Positions 1 to 11,434 of a DNA stretch of 64,000 nucleotides are shown in pieces. Each line of letters opens with the position of its first letter. Within the stretch, counting starts at the first letter, position 1. Location of the stretch: the NCBI GenBank assembly GCA_037783545.1, contig JBBELK010000009.1:3100001-3164000 (forward strand), in the 5' to 3' direction. Source of the DNA: Henricia sp. BOLD:AAB3569 (Eukaryota; Echinodermata; Asteroidea; Spinulosida; Echinasteridae). Made by a program: the position numbers and the translations under genes. A model generated the notes under the pieces. That model saw nothing but the letters and a program-made list of their open reading frames with translations. It did no database searches and was not told where the DNA came from.

Positions 1-244
1 ACCTATACCTTTTTAATACTTTCCCACAATACTTTTGTAAAATGTCACTCGAGCGGTATTTGCGACTTATCGACTATACCAGCTTCGTCTGCATGACGCA
101 ACGTGTTTGATTGTTCAAGAAAATTCCTTGAATGTTTGAAACACAATGAGCATATAATGGAGGTGTGGGTGGCGTCGTTCTGTCACAATGTACCAGTGGA
201 AGCCCTGGAATGACGTTGTAAAATTCAAAATGTCTGCGCCGGTA

Positions 245-390
245 TAGACCCCTTGCACGGCGGCCATGACAGAGGAAAGGTTTTGATATATTTAAATGAT
301 GTGACAATAGATCCATAAAGTGCCTACTCGTGCATGAAGCACTGTGACAATGTGACTGCCCTCTGTCATGGTCGCCATGCAAGGGGTCTA
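245..390. mobile_element. MITE, 146 bp
   Basis: Terminal inverted repeats of about 30 bp: TAGACCCCTTGCACGGCGGC at the left, with its near-complement ending GCAAGGGGTCTA at the right. A related palindrome lies at 27970-28085. Confidence 0.7.
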
Positions 391-963
391 TTTGCGACGG
401 CGAACCAATGTTTAATTAGGAAATCAATAAAATATTGAATTAGGCCTAAAATTCCTCTCCTGAAACCTTTCAAAAAGCTCCTAAAGGGCTTTAGATTGTT
501 GCAGGAGAAAGCACTGTAGCAGGGCGTGTTTTCGGCACAACCCCACCCTTAACCAAAAGCCAGATCCTCCCTGAATTACAGGGGAGGGGCGGGGACTCAG
601 TGGAGGGTGCTCAGCGAGGGCATGAATAGGGGACGCACGTTTGGAGCGGAGGGAGCACTGGCCGATCGCTCAGAGTGTAATTCTCGTTTCTTTGTAACCG
701 TACATTAGGTCCGGCTGCCAGAGTGGTTTGACTTTACCGAGCCCACACTTTTTTTACTTGTCACTAATGTCAGCCTCCATGCAACAGTCAAAATAGTTCA
801 AAATGTCAAATGTCTAACCATCGATCGACCGAGTTGTATCATTTTACTGAAAAGTGCGAGTTTAATCGAATCTTGCACAATAAAATAAGATTAAAGTTTG
901 CACCAGGTAGCATCTGGCATACAGTCTGTTCATAATGGACTTGAACACGAGCACACTGCGATT

Positions 964-2949
964 CAATAAGCCAGTTGCGTGATAGATTTGCATAAATCCT
1001 AGAGTCCTGCCTCTGCGCTATGGCGCTCGCATAATAAGAGAGTACTGCACCAGACTACCAGGCCGTTGGCAACGGTTGCCAAGTGGCAAGGGGGTGCACG
1101 CTAGAACATGTTAGCCGGCGCGAAAGTCTGTACGGTACCTGGAATACCTCGCACAGTACTCTATGCATTTTGAAGCTGGACCATCCGAAATTACATGTTG
1201 AAATTGCATGTTAAAACATGTACTCGCCATGAAATTTCGTCAAAATAACGAGTTAGAACGTCTTGTTTGACTCGAAATAGACGTTAACTTTGAAAGCTGG
1301 ATCGTTCCCAATCTGTGCATGATAAATTCAAAAAAAAGAGTAACGATTTCGGGTTATAAGACTGGTTTGAAGCTGCCGATTTAACGTCACGAACCCGAAC
1401 GAAGGGAGACGTATACACTAGACACCAAATTTGACTTGAAATAGGGGAAATAAGATGACATGCAGATTGTAAATCTTGCCAATATGATAAAATTAATAGC
1501 GCCGTTGATTGTTTATCCATTTGACGGAACATCGTCAGAAATTGGCGAGTTTTACTGTTCCAAAACGCGCGTTCAACATAACAGCGAGCGACTCTCGTTT
1601 TGCGTACAAGACCGGCATACGATTTCAAATACACCTTCCGAATTTTTTGAAAAGAAAAGGTCATGCCTGTTTGTTTCCGCAAATGATCGACGTCTCGCAG
1701 CAACTTGGGTAAAATCAAAAGTAATTCAATTATGAATTAAAATGATTATCTAGCTACATACAAGTTACAACAGATTTTAGAAATACTTTGGCTGCAAAAA
1801 CTTGACCGAGCGGTTGTTGTGTTATACGTTGTTGAGTTTGTCTATCCGTGCGGAATACGGAATTCACCACTAAAAATTGAGATGGGAAAAAAGGGCAGGC
1901 TCTAATTTGTGGGCGACAAACAGCACCCGTAACACACTTCGATTAGAATAAAATTTTAAACAAAGACAAACAATTATATCTCCTAACAGTCCTCAGTTTC
2001 ACAAATCTGTCTAGCAAACACGAACCGGGATACGATCGACCTTTTTATTTTGGTATATTTAGTAGGCATCGCATAATTTTCGCATTTCCATTTTTCCCGG
2101 TCCACACACGCAAAATTCATGTTTCCTATTAAACCAAATCACGTTTCCTAACCAAATTTAAACTTTATGGGGGCATAATATCATGTAATATTAGAAAGAA
2201 TTAGTGGCGAGGGTGTACGGTATTTATATCTCCACTTAATTAAGTCGCGTACGTTGATGTATTTCTCGCGATTTTACTTGGGCTTCGGAATATGCCGGTC
2301 ATGTACGCAAAACGAGAGTCGCTCGCTGTCGCGTTGAACGGCGATCTGAAACAGCAAAACTCGCCAATTTCTGACGAAGTTCCGTCGAATGGATATTAAA
2401 CAATCAACGGCGATATTAATTTTTTATCATATTGTGGCAAGATTTACTAGCTGCATGTCATCTTATTTCCCCTATTTCAAGTCAAGTTTGCTGTAAAGTG
2501 TATACGTCTCCCTTCGTTCGGGTTCGACGTTCAATCGGCAACTTTGAACCGGTCTCATAACCCGAAATCGTTACTCTTTTCTTGAATTGATCATGCACAG
2601 ATTGGGAACAATCCAGCTTTCAAAGTTAACGTTCATTTCGAGTCAAACAAGACGTTCTAACTCGTTATTTTGACGAAACTTCATGGCGAGTACATGTTTT
2701 AACATGCAATTTCAACATGTAATTTCGGATGGTCCAGCTTCAAAATGCATAGAGTACTGTGCGAGGTATTCCAGGTACCGTACAGACTTTCGCGCCGGCT
2801 AACATGTTCTAGCGTGCACCCCCTTGCCACTTGGCAACCGTTGCCAACGGCCTGGTAGTCTGGTGCAGTACTCTCTTATTATGCGAGCGCCATAGCGCAG
2901 AGGCAGGACTCTAGGATTTATGCAAATCTATCACGCAACTGGCTTATTG
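964..2949. mobile_element. About 2-kb foldback element with arms near 660 bp
   Basis: Left arm 964-1620 and right arm 2291-2949 are near-perfect inverted copies, starting CAATAAGCCAGTT and ending AACTGGCTTATTG. The spacer of about 670 bp has no recognisable gene. The arms differ by scattered substitutions and small indels. Short frames in it (for example minus 1284-1718) match nothing I know. The terminal 12 bases are shared with the 168-bp element at 46456-46623, so both may use the same transposase. No clear target duplication is visible. Confidence 0.85.
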
Positions 2950-3075
2950 TAAACGGGGTGCATTTTAGTACGCCCAGTAGAATTGGGGCAGCGAATAAGA
3001 CTCTGATAATCAGCATATACTGTAGGCCTATACCCACTGAAGGCCCGTCTGAAGTCACAAGTCAAATGTTCTTAG

Positions 3076-3351
3076 TTAAAGGAGCGCGTCACAATGACCA
3101 GATTTAAATAAAAATCTCCGGCCAATTTGGATGTGGAAGCAAAATGGTTGGTGTAAATCACTGCACTGCTTTATGTAACCGGATAAATTAATTACTAAAC
3201 TTCAATGGATTTTTGTCGATATCCCTGGAAATATATGGATTGAGAGCGCGGAATTTTAGAATGGTAATGAGAAAAATATGACACATGATATGGTATCAAA
3301 ATCTCAACACCCATGGGAGCGTCAAAAATGTGATCTGGTACGCTCCTTTAA
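3076..3351. mobile_element. MITE of the TTAAAGGAGCG family
   Basis: It starts TTAAAGGAGCGCGTCA and ends GGTACGCTCCTTTAA. Inside are the shared blocks GATGTGGAAGC, CACTGCACTGCTTTATG and ACACATGATATGGTATCA. Other copies are at 9103-9430, 23354-23655, 35368-36133 and 37808-38174, with a partial one near 61290-61560. Confidence 0.75.
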
Positions 3352-3569
3352 AGTTAAATGAACTTCCGTCAATTTGGTACGCCATTATAGTGAACTGTTT
3401 GCATCAAAACAGATTTTGGTGAGCCTTGCTTCCGAATAATTGTAACTTATCAGAGTCCTGTCCCTCTCAGTTAAACTTGATGAAAAATAATCAATATAAC
3501 CAGAACTTGAACTGGAGTCCTTCAACTGAGCTTTACCACAAGACTTTCGAACACCTCACCAAACCCTCT

Positions 3570-3980
3570 GGCTGCGTTCGGGCGTGCAGTTCTCGTTACT
3601 CGGGAGTAATGCGTGCGCATTGCACTCGGGTCACATCACGCAAAGAGCAAGTCCGCAGTCCGCGTGCGCGAATGGCAATCAGTGAAGATGGCCGTCTCTT
3701 GCCATCACTGCACAAAAAAGCCGTTTCACTACTCCCAAGAAACTGAGGAAATATACAGGCCGTAAGTCGTGAGAACCTCTGATGCCGTCTAAAACAAACC
3801 TTAGTGAGTTATTGTTTCAGTTATTGAGTTGACACGTTGGCCAAATTCACAAAAAATCCCAGGAGTAAGAGCACACTCCCCATTTGTCGGGGAGTAGTGA
3901 GAGCATACTCTCACTGATCTTGCCGTTCGCGCGCGCAGGAGTATACTCGTGTTAACACGAGTACACGCCCGAACGCAGCC
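3570..3980. mobile_element. Foldback element, GGCTGCGTTCG family
   Basis: Begins GGCTGCGTTCGGGCGTG and ends CACGCCCGAACGCAGCC. The right half carries ACTCGTGTTAACACGAGT and CTCACTGATCTTGCCG. The related copy at 44564-45407 is interrupted by another element. Confidence 0.72.
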
Positions 3981-4124
3981 TCTGACTTTCGTTCCCTTGG
4001 GCCAATTTCTTAATTTAAACAACTCCGAGAGAACGATATAAAGTATACGAATGTTGTTATATGGAATATACCGTATAGAAATCGATTAGCTGCTATCTCG
4101 AGAGACTAATTAAATAGGTCAATA

Positions 4125-4213
4125 ATACCAGCACAAAACATGCAACCATTATGTCTTCAAGGAACAAAGGCACTGCCCCAAAAGATGGCAGCTATAGATA
4201 CGGTCTATACACC
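4125..4213 (+). mobile_element. Fragment of the ATAGACCGTAT MITE family
   Basis: Only the right half is present, ending GATGGCAGCTATAGATACGG then TCTAT. Full copies are at 26541-26689, 28152-28292, 42249-42396 and 53220-53360. Confidence 0.6.
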
Positions 4214-5501
4214 TGCCACAAATAGACATGCGTGAAAGCATGATGCATATTATAATACCACGCAGTTGGCTGCAGTGCCATTTTCCAAATCAACAATTGT
4301 TTCAATGTCAATTTTGTTTTCTTCTAAAATTTGAATGGAATATGCAGGAAAATGTTACAAATAAAGATATCACGTTCAAAAGAAAGATTAACCTAATTTA
4401 TGGACAAGCCTTCTCCAGGGTTGAATATTTCTATAAATTATCTTGATGTCATCACGACCGTGTCAATATCTTGAAAGATCGCATCTTTGGGCATCGACAT
4501 AAAATTCTAAGCTTTCGCGTTTCAGATGCGAATAAGCATGGATAAGCCTTACGTAACCCCCCAAAATTCGGTTAATCTATCCCGGCCCGAGGTGAACATC
4601 TATTAATATATTAATTTTTCACATTTCCAATAATTGACATATGCCACTCACTAGCTACGATGCCGCCGGCGCGCCGCAATCAAAGGTAATTATGCCCGGA
4701 CATTCCAAAAAATGTCATTTTAAATATAGGACCTAAAACTTCCCGGCGGCCGTATACGCAATTCGAGCCAAAAGAAAATCGATCAAGATTAGCCTTTTTG
4801 CGTAACATTTCGCCCCGAAATCTTCACTTTCAAATGGAGGTGCAGTTAATAAATTCACATACTATGCTGTTGGTGCTACGTGGTGCACGCCACTGCGTAG
4901 CAACTAACAGTCTGGTTGCTTCATGCCATTCCTTCCTACGGTAAACACGGTATTGTTTCTGTACTTCACACCTGCCGCGTGCACCACATAGCAACACAAA
5001 ATTAGTCTGTTTAAGCTGATATTCGAACCACTCAGCCACAGTAACCTCCACAGCAAAGGGAACCCGAACACGCTCCATCATCTGCAAGAACGGAACTAGC
5101 GTCCTGGGGCATAAACAAGGACACATTTGTCCATGGCTTTCCGACCTTTAGACTATTAAGTTACTTTCAACTGCATGCGATGCAAACAAGAAAAGGCGAT
5201 GCACCTGTCCACGGCGTGGAGTTTTATGCCAACGGCTACTTGATATTTTGGCTACACTTTTGCTTTTGTGGAGAATTGAAAACATACGACTGACGCGTTC
5301 AGCAGGTTTGTGTGGCCGGTCAAACCGATACAAAGGGGACGAATTTCAAATCGTGATTTGGTAAAAGATCTTCGCTTCTTTCCGTGTCAAAAAAGTGTCC
5401 TACTTTTGTTCCTAAATAACTTTGTCATTTGCTAACAGATTTAAACCAAAATTGTAGACCATGTAAACGAGGCATGACAAATTTTATTGAGGAAGTTTCT
5501 T
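4214..5501. other. Gap without a recognisable gene
   Basis: No conserved coding sequence seen. About 4855-4996 is a dispersed repeat (GTGCTACGTGGTGCACGCCA, AACAGTCTGG) shared with 44338-44463 inside RAB28 intron 1. The minus-strand open frame over it is a repeat artefact. Confidence 0.5.
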
Positions 5502-5832
5502 AGGCTTTGTCCGAGAGGGCGATATTTAAAAGCCTTACGGAAAAAAACCCTCAATTCCAGAATCTGCCACTTTCGACTTGGCATCCTCCAATGTCGATAC
5601 ATCTCTAGAGACGGTGGCTCAAAGCGCGTGCTGCAGCCGAAAGCTTCTGAAAGAATGCAAGATCACTCCCAATGTCATTGCACACCTCCTTGACCGTATT
5701 TTTGTGTGCAACTCATCAAGAAATTAATGGACCACCGACATAGACGATTTCCTTGACATTGGAAGTGGCTGATTCTAAAATTGGGTTTTGTTTCGTATTG
5801 CTTTTAAAAATCTTACCCTCTCGGTCAAAGCC
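5502..5832. mobile_element. Degenerate foldback element
   Basis: GGCTTTGTCCGAGAGGGC at 5502 is inverted as ACCCTCTCGGTCAAAGCC ending at 5832, with an adjacent TTTAAAAGC/GCTTTTAAA pair. The interior is not recognised. Confidence 0.55.
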
Positions 5833-7016
5833 AATGCAAGTCGCTCAATAAACTGTTTAAACCCATTGGCAAAGACAAAGTTATTAAGGATTAAAAGTAA
5901 GACATGCTTTTTTTGACACGTAAGTACTTGCAACAGCCGGACAACCACCAGCCGGACTATACCACCAGCCGGACTACCACCAACCACCCCGAGGGCAACG
6001 GTCGATTGGAATGATTCAACGGCTCCATAGTTGTCACTGTACGCTGCCACGTGTTGAAAAGATAGTGATGTACAGTGGCAACGTGCTTATCCCTTTTCTG
6101 TTTTAGGGGCTTAATTCACACTTCCAATTAACCTCTTGCTGAAGTCAACAGACCACTGTGGTTTTTGGATAACAATCACGACGGCTGAGGAAGTGAAGCG
6201 GAAGGTTGACAAAGCCATGACAAAGGTGTACCTGTATAAGTGTAAGGGCAAAGCTGCTTGAATAATTGGAGGCTTTTAAGACGCTTGGTGTCACTAAACA
6301 AACCAGTCCTTTTCCATTGTCTACGCCATATTGAGCATGCGCACTTTAGATAAAACACTTTTTGATTGATGTTTGACTTTGAAGACTTTGTCCACACTAT
6401 CAGACGTTTAAATATTTGTTCAATCTTGGCTGCTTTCGAGCGCTCGTCCCTGGTGCTCCAGGGCGTTGGGAACGTTGCGTCACACACATGCGTACATGCG
6501 ATAGCATGTATGTACTGGGGCTTTAATAGAAGTACATGTATAACCCCGCAATATTACGTAAATTTCACACCAGTTTTTCGTCAACACTACCTCTGACAAA
6601 TTGTGACAAGTTAAGTAAAATATCCTGAAATATTTTGCTAATTATCTATTTAATGCTCTTTTGTAAAGGAAATTGAGAGCATATGCGTCGCCGAACGGTG
6701 GTGGCAGCAAACATATTTCATGTTTTTATGCCGCATTCAGTGTTTTAAAAAAGCCGAGTAGCCGCGCCCGAGTTCCTCCCGTTCGTTGCCTTGCCATATA
6801 TCATTTCTGGTTTGACAGCTGAATGTTGTTACACTCAAAACATCATCATGTGCACGTGTAAATGTTTGTGCAAAAGTTTGCACAAATTAAACAAAGTGCA
6901 TGGTTCCTTAATTGTCTCGAGTTTACTACACCCACTAAATCTATCACTTTTTATTTAACGAACCTTCATTTGTGTTCATGATTAATGTCAGTCGACCAAT
7001 TAGAGTCCACACGCAC
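5833..7016. other. Gap without a recognisable gene
   Basis: Contains a short CCAGCCGGACTA repeat at about 5937-5980. Nothing else identified. Confidence 0.45.
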
Positions 7017-7160
7017 TTAAAGGCTCTGTTTTTGAGCGATTCTGCGAATAAAACCATTATAAATCAAAAGAAAGACATCAACAATCTCATCCGAAGAAAT
7101 TTCAGATGTCAAATGTACCACGTTTAAAAAAAACCATGAAAATCCATATGAGTTTTCCTG

Positions 7161-7446
7161 GGGCGCGTTCATTAGCACAATACGTACGCCGGTATTGGGT
7201 ACTTTCCTAAAGCCCGCCGCACACCTTTGCGATTTACCGGATAATCGGATCATCGGATCACATACCGGAAAGGTGTGCGCTGAAACAATTCGGGCCGGTC
7301 TGACCGTACGCTATAGACCGGAGCAAATTAAACTTGTTTGATTTTTCCGGATCCGATGGTCCGGTGTCCGATGGGCCGGTAAATCGCAAAGGTGTGCGGC
7401 GGGCTTAAGTGTCGGTATGCATAAGTATTGCGCTATTGAACGCGCC
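7161..7446. mobile_element. Nested MITE, GGCGCGTTCA family
   Basis: Starts GGCGCGTTCATTAGCACAAT and ends ATTGCGCTATTGAACGCGCC. A second, uninterrupted relative occupies about 7454-7570. This copy contains a further insertion at 7210-7407. Confidence 0.7.
7210..7407. mobile_element. Foldback element inside the nested MITE
   Basis: Arms AAGCCCGCCGCACACCTTTG and CAAAGGTGTGCGGCGGGCTT are perfect inverted copies, continued by CGATTTACCGG/CCGGTAAATCG. It is the innermost layer of this nest. Confidence 0.78.
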
Positions 7447-8344
7447 CCAAAGGCGTGTTCAATAGCACAATACGTACGCCGGTATTGGGTATTTTCCTAT
7501 ACCTTCACCGTTGAAGGTATTGTCGGTATGCATACGTATTGCGCTATAGACCGTATTCCTGAACGCGTGAGGGCGCTCGAACAAGGTGATTTGATAGACT
7601 GCTGTAGAAAAGTGGGGGTACGTGCATACGTACATTGAGCTATATATATATAACTGGAGACGGCATCAGGCTGGAATCGCGTCCGCGCGTGCGTTTTCAA
7701 AGTAGGGTAAACAACAATCTTGTTCGTATGCATTGTACACGTACTGCAGCAAAGCACGCAAAGTGACGCGTTAATACCCTCCCTACGCGCCGCCATTGTT
7801 CGGCCGCGCATTTCTACACAAACACTCCCAGATGGCGTATCCAGTATATGTATGTAAATCAATGCATACGTACGTGGGGAAAAGTCGCGTACACGAAGCG
7901 CGCAGACCTGTATCGCGCGCACAGATTTCCATTCGTTTAGAAGGCGTGTGCGCGTAGCGCGTTTTGTGTTCGAACATAACGCACGATGGGCGCGGACCAG
8001 GCGCGGACCACTTGACAGCGCCCTCCACGTTCAGGAATACGGCTTATTGAACTCGCCTCTGGTCTTGGCGGGGTGTTTCAAATTATTCGTTCTCACTGTT
8101 GATTGGGTACTATATGTGGCTTGCGTCATGCACTCTGTGGCGCACATACTACGTGTGCGAGCGATCCATAAAAATGCATCGCGTTGGAACACGCACACGC
8201 AGTACACAGCGCCTATGCATTTTGGGCGGAAACCTTTCATTGGGTAGTTGCTATTAATTCAATCTATACTTTCAGAACTTTTCCCGTGTAAACTCGTCGA
8301 TTTCTTTTTGGGGTCATTGCAAGTGATCCACTGGGCCTTTAAAA

Positions 8345-9102
8345 TGCCCATACTCTTTAAAAAATCATCTTCGCCATGCATGTGGCACCCCTTTACACCC
8401 AAATCTTCAGAAATTATATGGATGTTTTGGAGGATTTTGAGTGATATATAGAACAGCCATTTTTTTCTTATGCATAACGGCGTCTCGTGGATTACTAAGT
8501 GATCCCGCATTTATATGCTTGGAGGATTGTGACGTCCGCGGTAAATGCGGGGATTTTATTTGGTTTGATATATTCCTTGACATTTCCAATGCCACTGGGA
8601 TACCACAAAGAGTGTAGGTGATCAAAGAAGTTCTGTGTAAAGACGTGCCTTGGGGTTTGTGTGCGATTTTGTCACGACTTTCCCAACATTAGGTAACATT
8701 TGTTAAGATTTTCTGAGACGGTCTATACAGTATTGGGTAATCTTAGCAAATCTGTCCTAATCGTGGGAATTCGTATAATAAATGTGCACAGTGGAGTTGG
8801 CTTAAAACGCTTAAAGCGGCCCTCCCACTGTGCGATTTTTGCCACGAATTTCCTACGAATTAGTACGATTACCAGAGGCACACTTTAATAAAGGCATATT
8901 ACCCGAAGAATGGGTGGTTTGGGCAGATACCATAAAAAAACTGAATGTACGATTCGAAAAGATGGTCCAAAAGTACATGTAGAATAGGGCGATTCACAAG
9001 AGTATTTCTTCAAAATGTATCATTCGGTTGTAAATATCCGCTAAATTATAATGTGCTGTTCTTTTATGCATAGTCTCAATACTTCTCACGACCGCTAAGC
9101 AA
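8345..9102. other. Gap without a recognisable gene
   Basis: Short AT-rich unique sequence; no exon, RNA gene or clear repeat was recognised. Confidence 0.4.
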
Positions 9103-9430
9103 TTTAAAGGAGTGTGTCCATATCACAATTTGAGATTTTGTCCAGTTGAGATTTTGATACCAATTGGCACATTTTTCTCATTACCATTCCAAAATTTCGC
9201 GTTACCAATCCGTATATTTTCAAGGATATCGTTAAAAAACTACCAATGTTTATCTCGTTCTATAAAGCAGTGCAGTAATCACATCAACCTAATTCCTAGT
9301 TACACATCCTAACTGGAGATTACAAATTTCCTGTTTTCTTCCCATGGATAGTATTTGGAGGTAGATTTTATATGATTCTCAGGTTAAAACGAACTAAATT
9401 TTCGGGAAAAATCTGAACACGCTCCTTTAA
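9103..9430. mobile_element. MITE of the TTAAAGGAGCG family
   Basis: TTTAAAGGAGTGTGTCCA at the left, ACACGCTCCTTTAA at the right, with the family's interior ACCAATTGGCACATTTTTCTC. Confidence 0.7.
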
Positions 9431-9838
9431 TCGGTGCTTTCACAAAATATGCCTAGTACCAAAAGCTTCTTGTTTTCTTCTATCGACAAAGCTGACAATT
9501 TAAATCCTCCCTTTTTTGTAAGTTCAAAATCCCTGCTCATGAGCAACATATCAGAATAACAAATACTGCCTATAGGAAGCAAAGACTGATAGATCGATAT
9601 ATCGTCTAAAGCCGGAAGTGAGAAGATCACGTATACAGCTTATACAGCAATAATTAAGCACCCAAGGGGTGAATCTTCAGTATTATGGGAAGCATCAGTC
9701 AGGTTTATAGATCACTAGGGAATGTGAGGTGTATCAGAACGCTTAAGGAAATAGACAAGATACAGCAAAGGGGGCGCAACGATCCTACCACGCTTGCACT
9801 GTTTTGTTGTCCAAATTTCATATCTTATACACGAACAA

Positions 9839-10370
9839 TAGTGCGTTCAGACGATGGTTGTTAACTTAAAGTTAGTCGTTGTTAGTGGGCACTCGTGAGT
9901 AAGCTCGTAAGTAGTGGCCGTGTGGACGCACTTTTATACTAGGGAGGTTTCGGTCGCATACGGTTAGGCAAAATGACGACTATTAGTGAATTTTACGTCA
10001 TCGATTTGTGCGTACTTGTGGCGTTTACACAAATATCCCAAGTGTTGTTTTGTTGTTTACACTGATAGCAACGCCTCTACACCTTAGTGAAAAACGGACA
10101 GCGAAAGGTAACGATTTTGAGGTTTGGCTAATCGTAGTCGTAATCACTAACCGTGCACACCGAAACCTTACTATTTACAAGTTAACAACGACGATTTAAC
10201 AACGAGAAATCTTATGAGTAGCGCGCTACTTATGAGCGCGCATCTTTGGTATATGGGCAGTGTGCATGCCTGCGCGTCGTTGTTAAATCACCGTGTGGAC
10301 ACGCGTCGTTGTTAGTGGGACTGTCGTTGTTAACTTTACCTTCGAAGGTAGTGCCCGTCTGAACATGCCT
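9839..10370. mobile_element. Foldback element rich in GTCGTTGTTA motifs
   Basis: The left end GTGCGTTCAGACG is inverted at the right as CGTCTGAACATGC. Inside, GTCGTTGTTA and GTGTGGAC recur in both orientations. No coding capacity. Confidence 0.6.
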
Positions 10371-10971
10371 CTTGTAAAAACGATTTCTGCATGAATCAGC
10401 TAGTACACGGTAAAACTTGTCGCATTTTCCGTCAATAAAGAAAATAATATAAATGTGCCCATATAAATCGATTTTATTTCAACCGTGCATGTGCCATTAT
10501 TCATGAGTTTACACTCACAGTCTGACTTCATTATGGATATCAAAACAATGAGAAGGCTGTTTGACATTTGTGGGGAAAGGGCAACAGTAGATGATGTGAC
10601 CCATAGACTTAGAGCACCTTATTCTGCAAACAAACTTTACATTTGACCAAGATGTACTCATGTACTCTTAATGATCAGATGTAATATCTTTTTGGGTTAG
10701 TAAGACAAAAAAAAAACTATGTTTAGTTTTAGCGCGCGTCACTTTCAACCCTGTGCGTCAAAGGTTTTTTAATTTCTTGTTTTTCCTTCAAAAAACATAA
10801 TGCACTTAGACACGCACCATCTTGTCAAGCTGCTGTTGACAGCAGTCTGGGCTCTAACTTCACGATGACATCAACATTGCCGTCTTTTCCCGGTACTTTT
10901 GGCGACAATGCCCCTGGATTTTCCGCAGTAAATTTTACTGTTGGCTTCATAACAACTTGACTTTATTGCTT

Positions 10972-10977
10972 AGAGTC
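10972..10977 (-). promoter_or_regulatory. Candidate polyadenylation signal of WDR91
   Basis: AATAAA on the minus strand about 460 nt after the WDR91 stop. It lies in a poorly defined inverted repeat (10711-11060 with AACTATGTTTAG arms), so assignment is weak. Confidence 0.3.
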
Positions 10978-11434
10978 CACTTACCAAAAAAAAAAAAAGG
11001 CTGCCTCACCGCATCATTTTCGGAGACTTCAACTTATGCTAAACATAGTTTTTTTTTTTGGCCTAATCTTTCCTATAATACAGATATTTAGCCTGTATTA
11101 TTTCAGACTATTTCGTCATTCTACGGGCCGTTTAATTGTTTCATTATATATTCTTCTGGTTTTTACAATTTCAATTAATTAATAACAGCATGTTAACATT
11201 AATTATTGTTCTGCTTTGGAAAAAAATATTATGATGTCAGCATAAAATGTCTTTTGCAGATTTAATACTCATGATGCATTAAATTCATATAAATTCACAA
11301 AATGACATTTTACATGATTGGCAAGAGTGGTCAACATCATTGGCTATAAATAGAGCCGTAACTTGTACGCGGCAGTCCATATCGGTGTTGACTGATGTAC
11401 ACCACTAGCGTCTGATGGCCATGAATGGTCAGCA

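Larger units (their letters stand above)
7017..8344. mobile_element. TTAAAGGCCC-family element interrupted by later insertions
   Basis: The outer parts 7017-7164 and about 8056-8344 match, in inverted orientation, the uninterrupted element at 55294-55806. The break lies at ...GTTTTCCTGG / CTGGTCTTGGCGGG, with CTGG on both sides as a possible target duplication. The intervening sequence of about 0.9 kb is itself built from other palindromic elements. Confidence 0.8.

Noticed and set aside
1284-1718. 144-residue minus-strand open frame
   Set aside because: It lies in the arm and spacer of the hairpin element, is not conserved in the other arm, and shows no recognisable motif.
4830-5126. 98-residue minus-strand open frame
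   Set aside because: Much of it is a dispersed repeat also present at 44338-44463, with the frame not conserved there.
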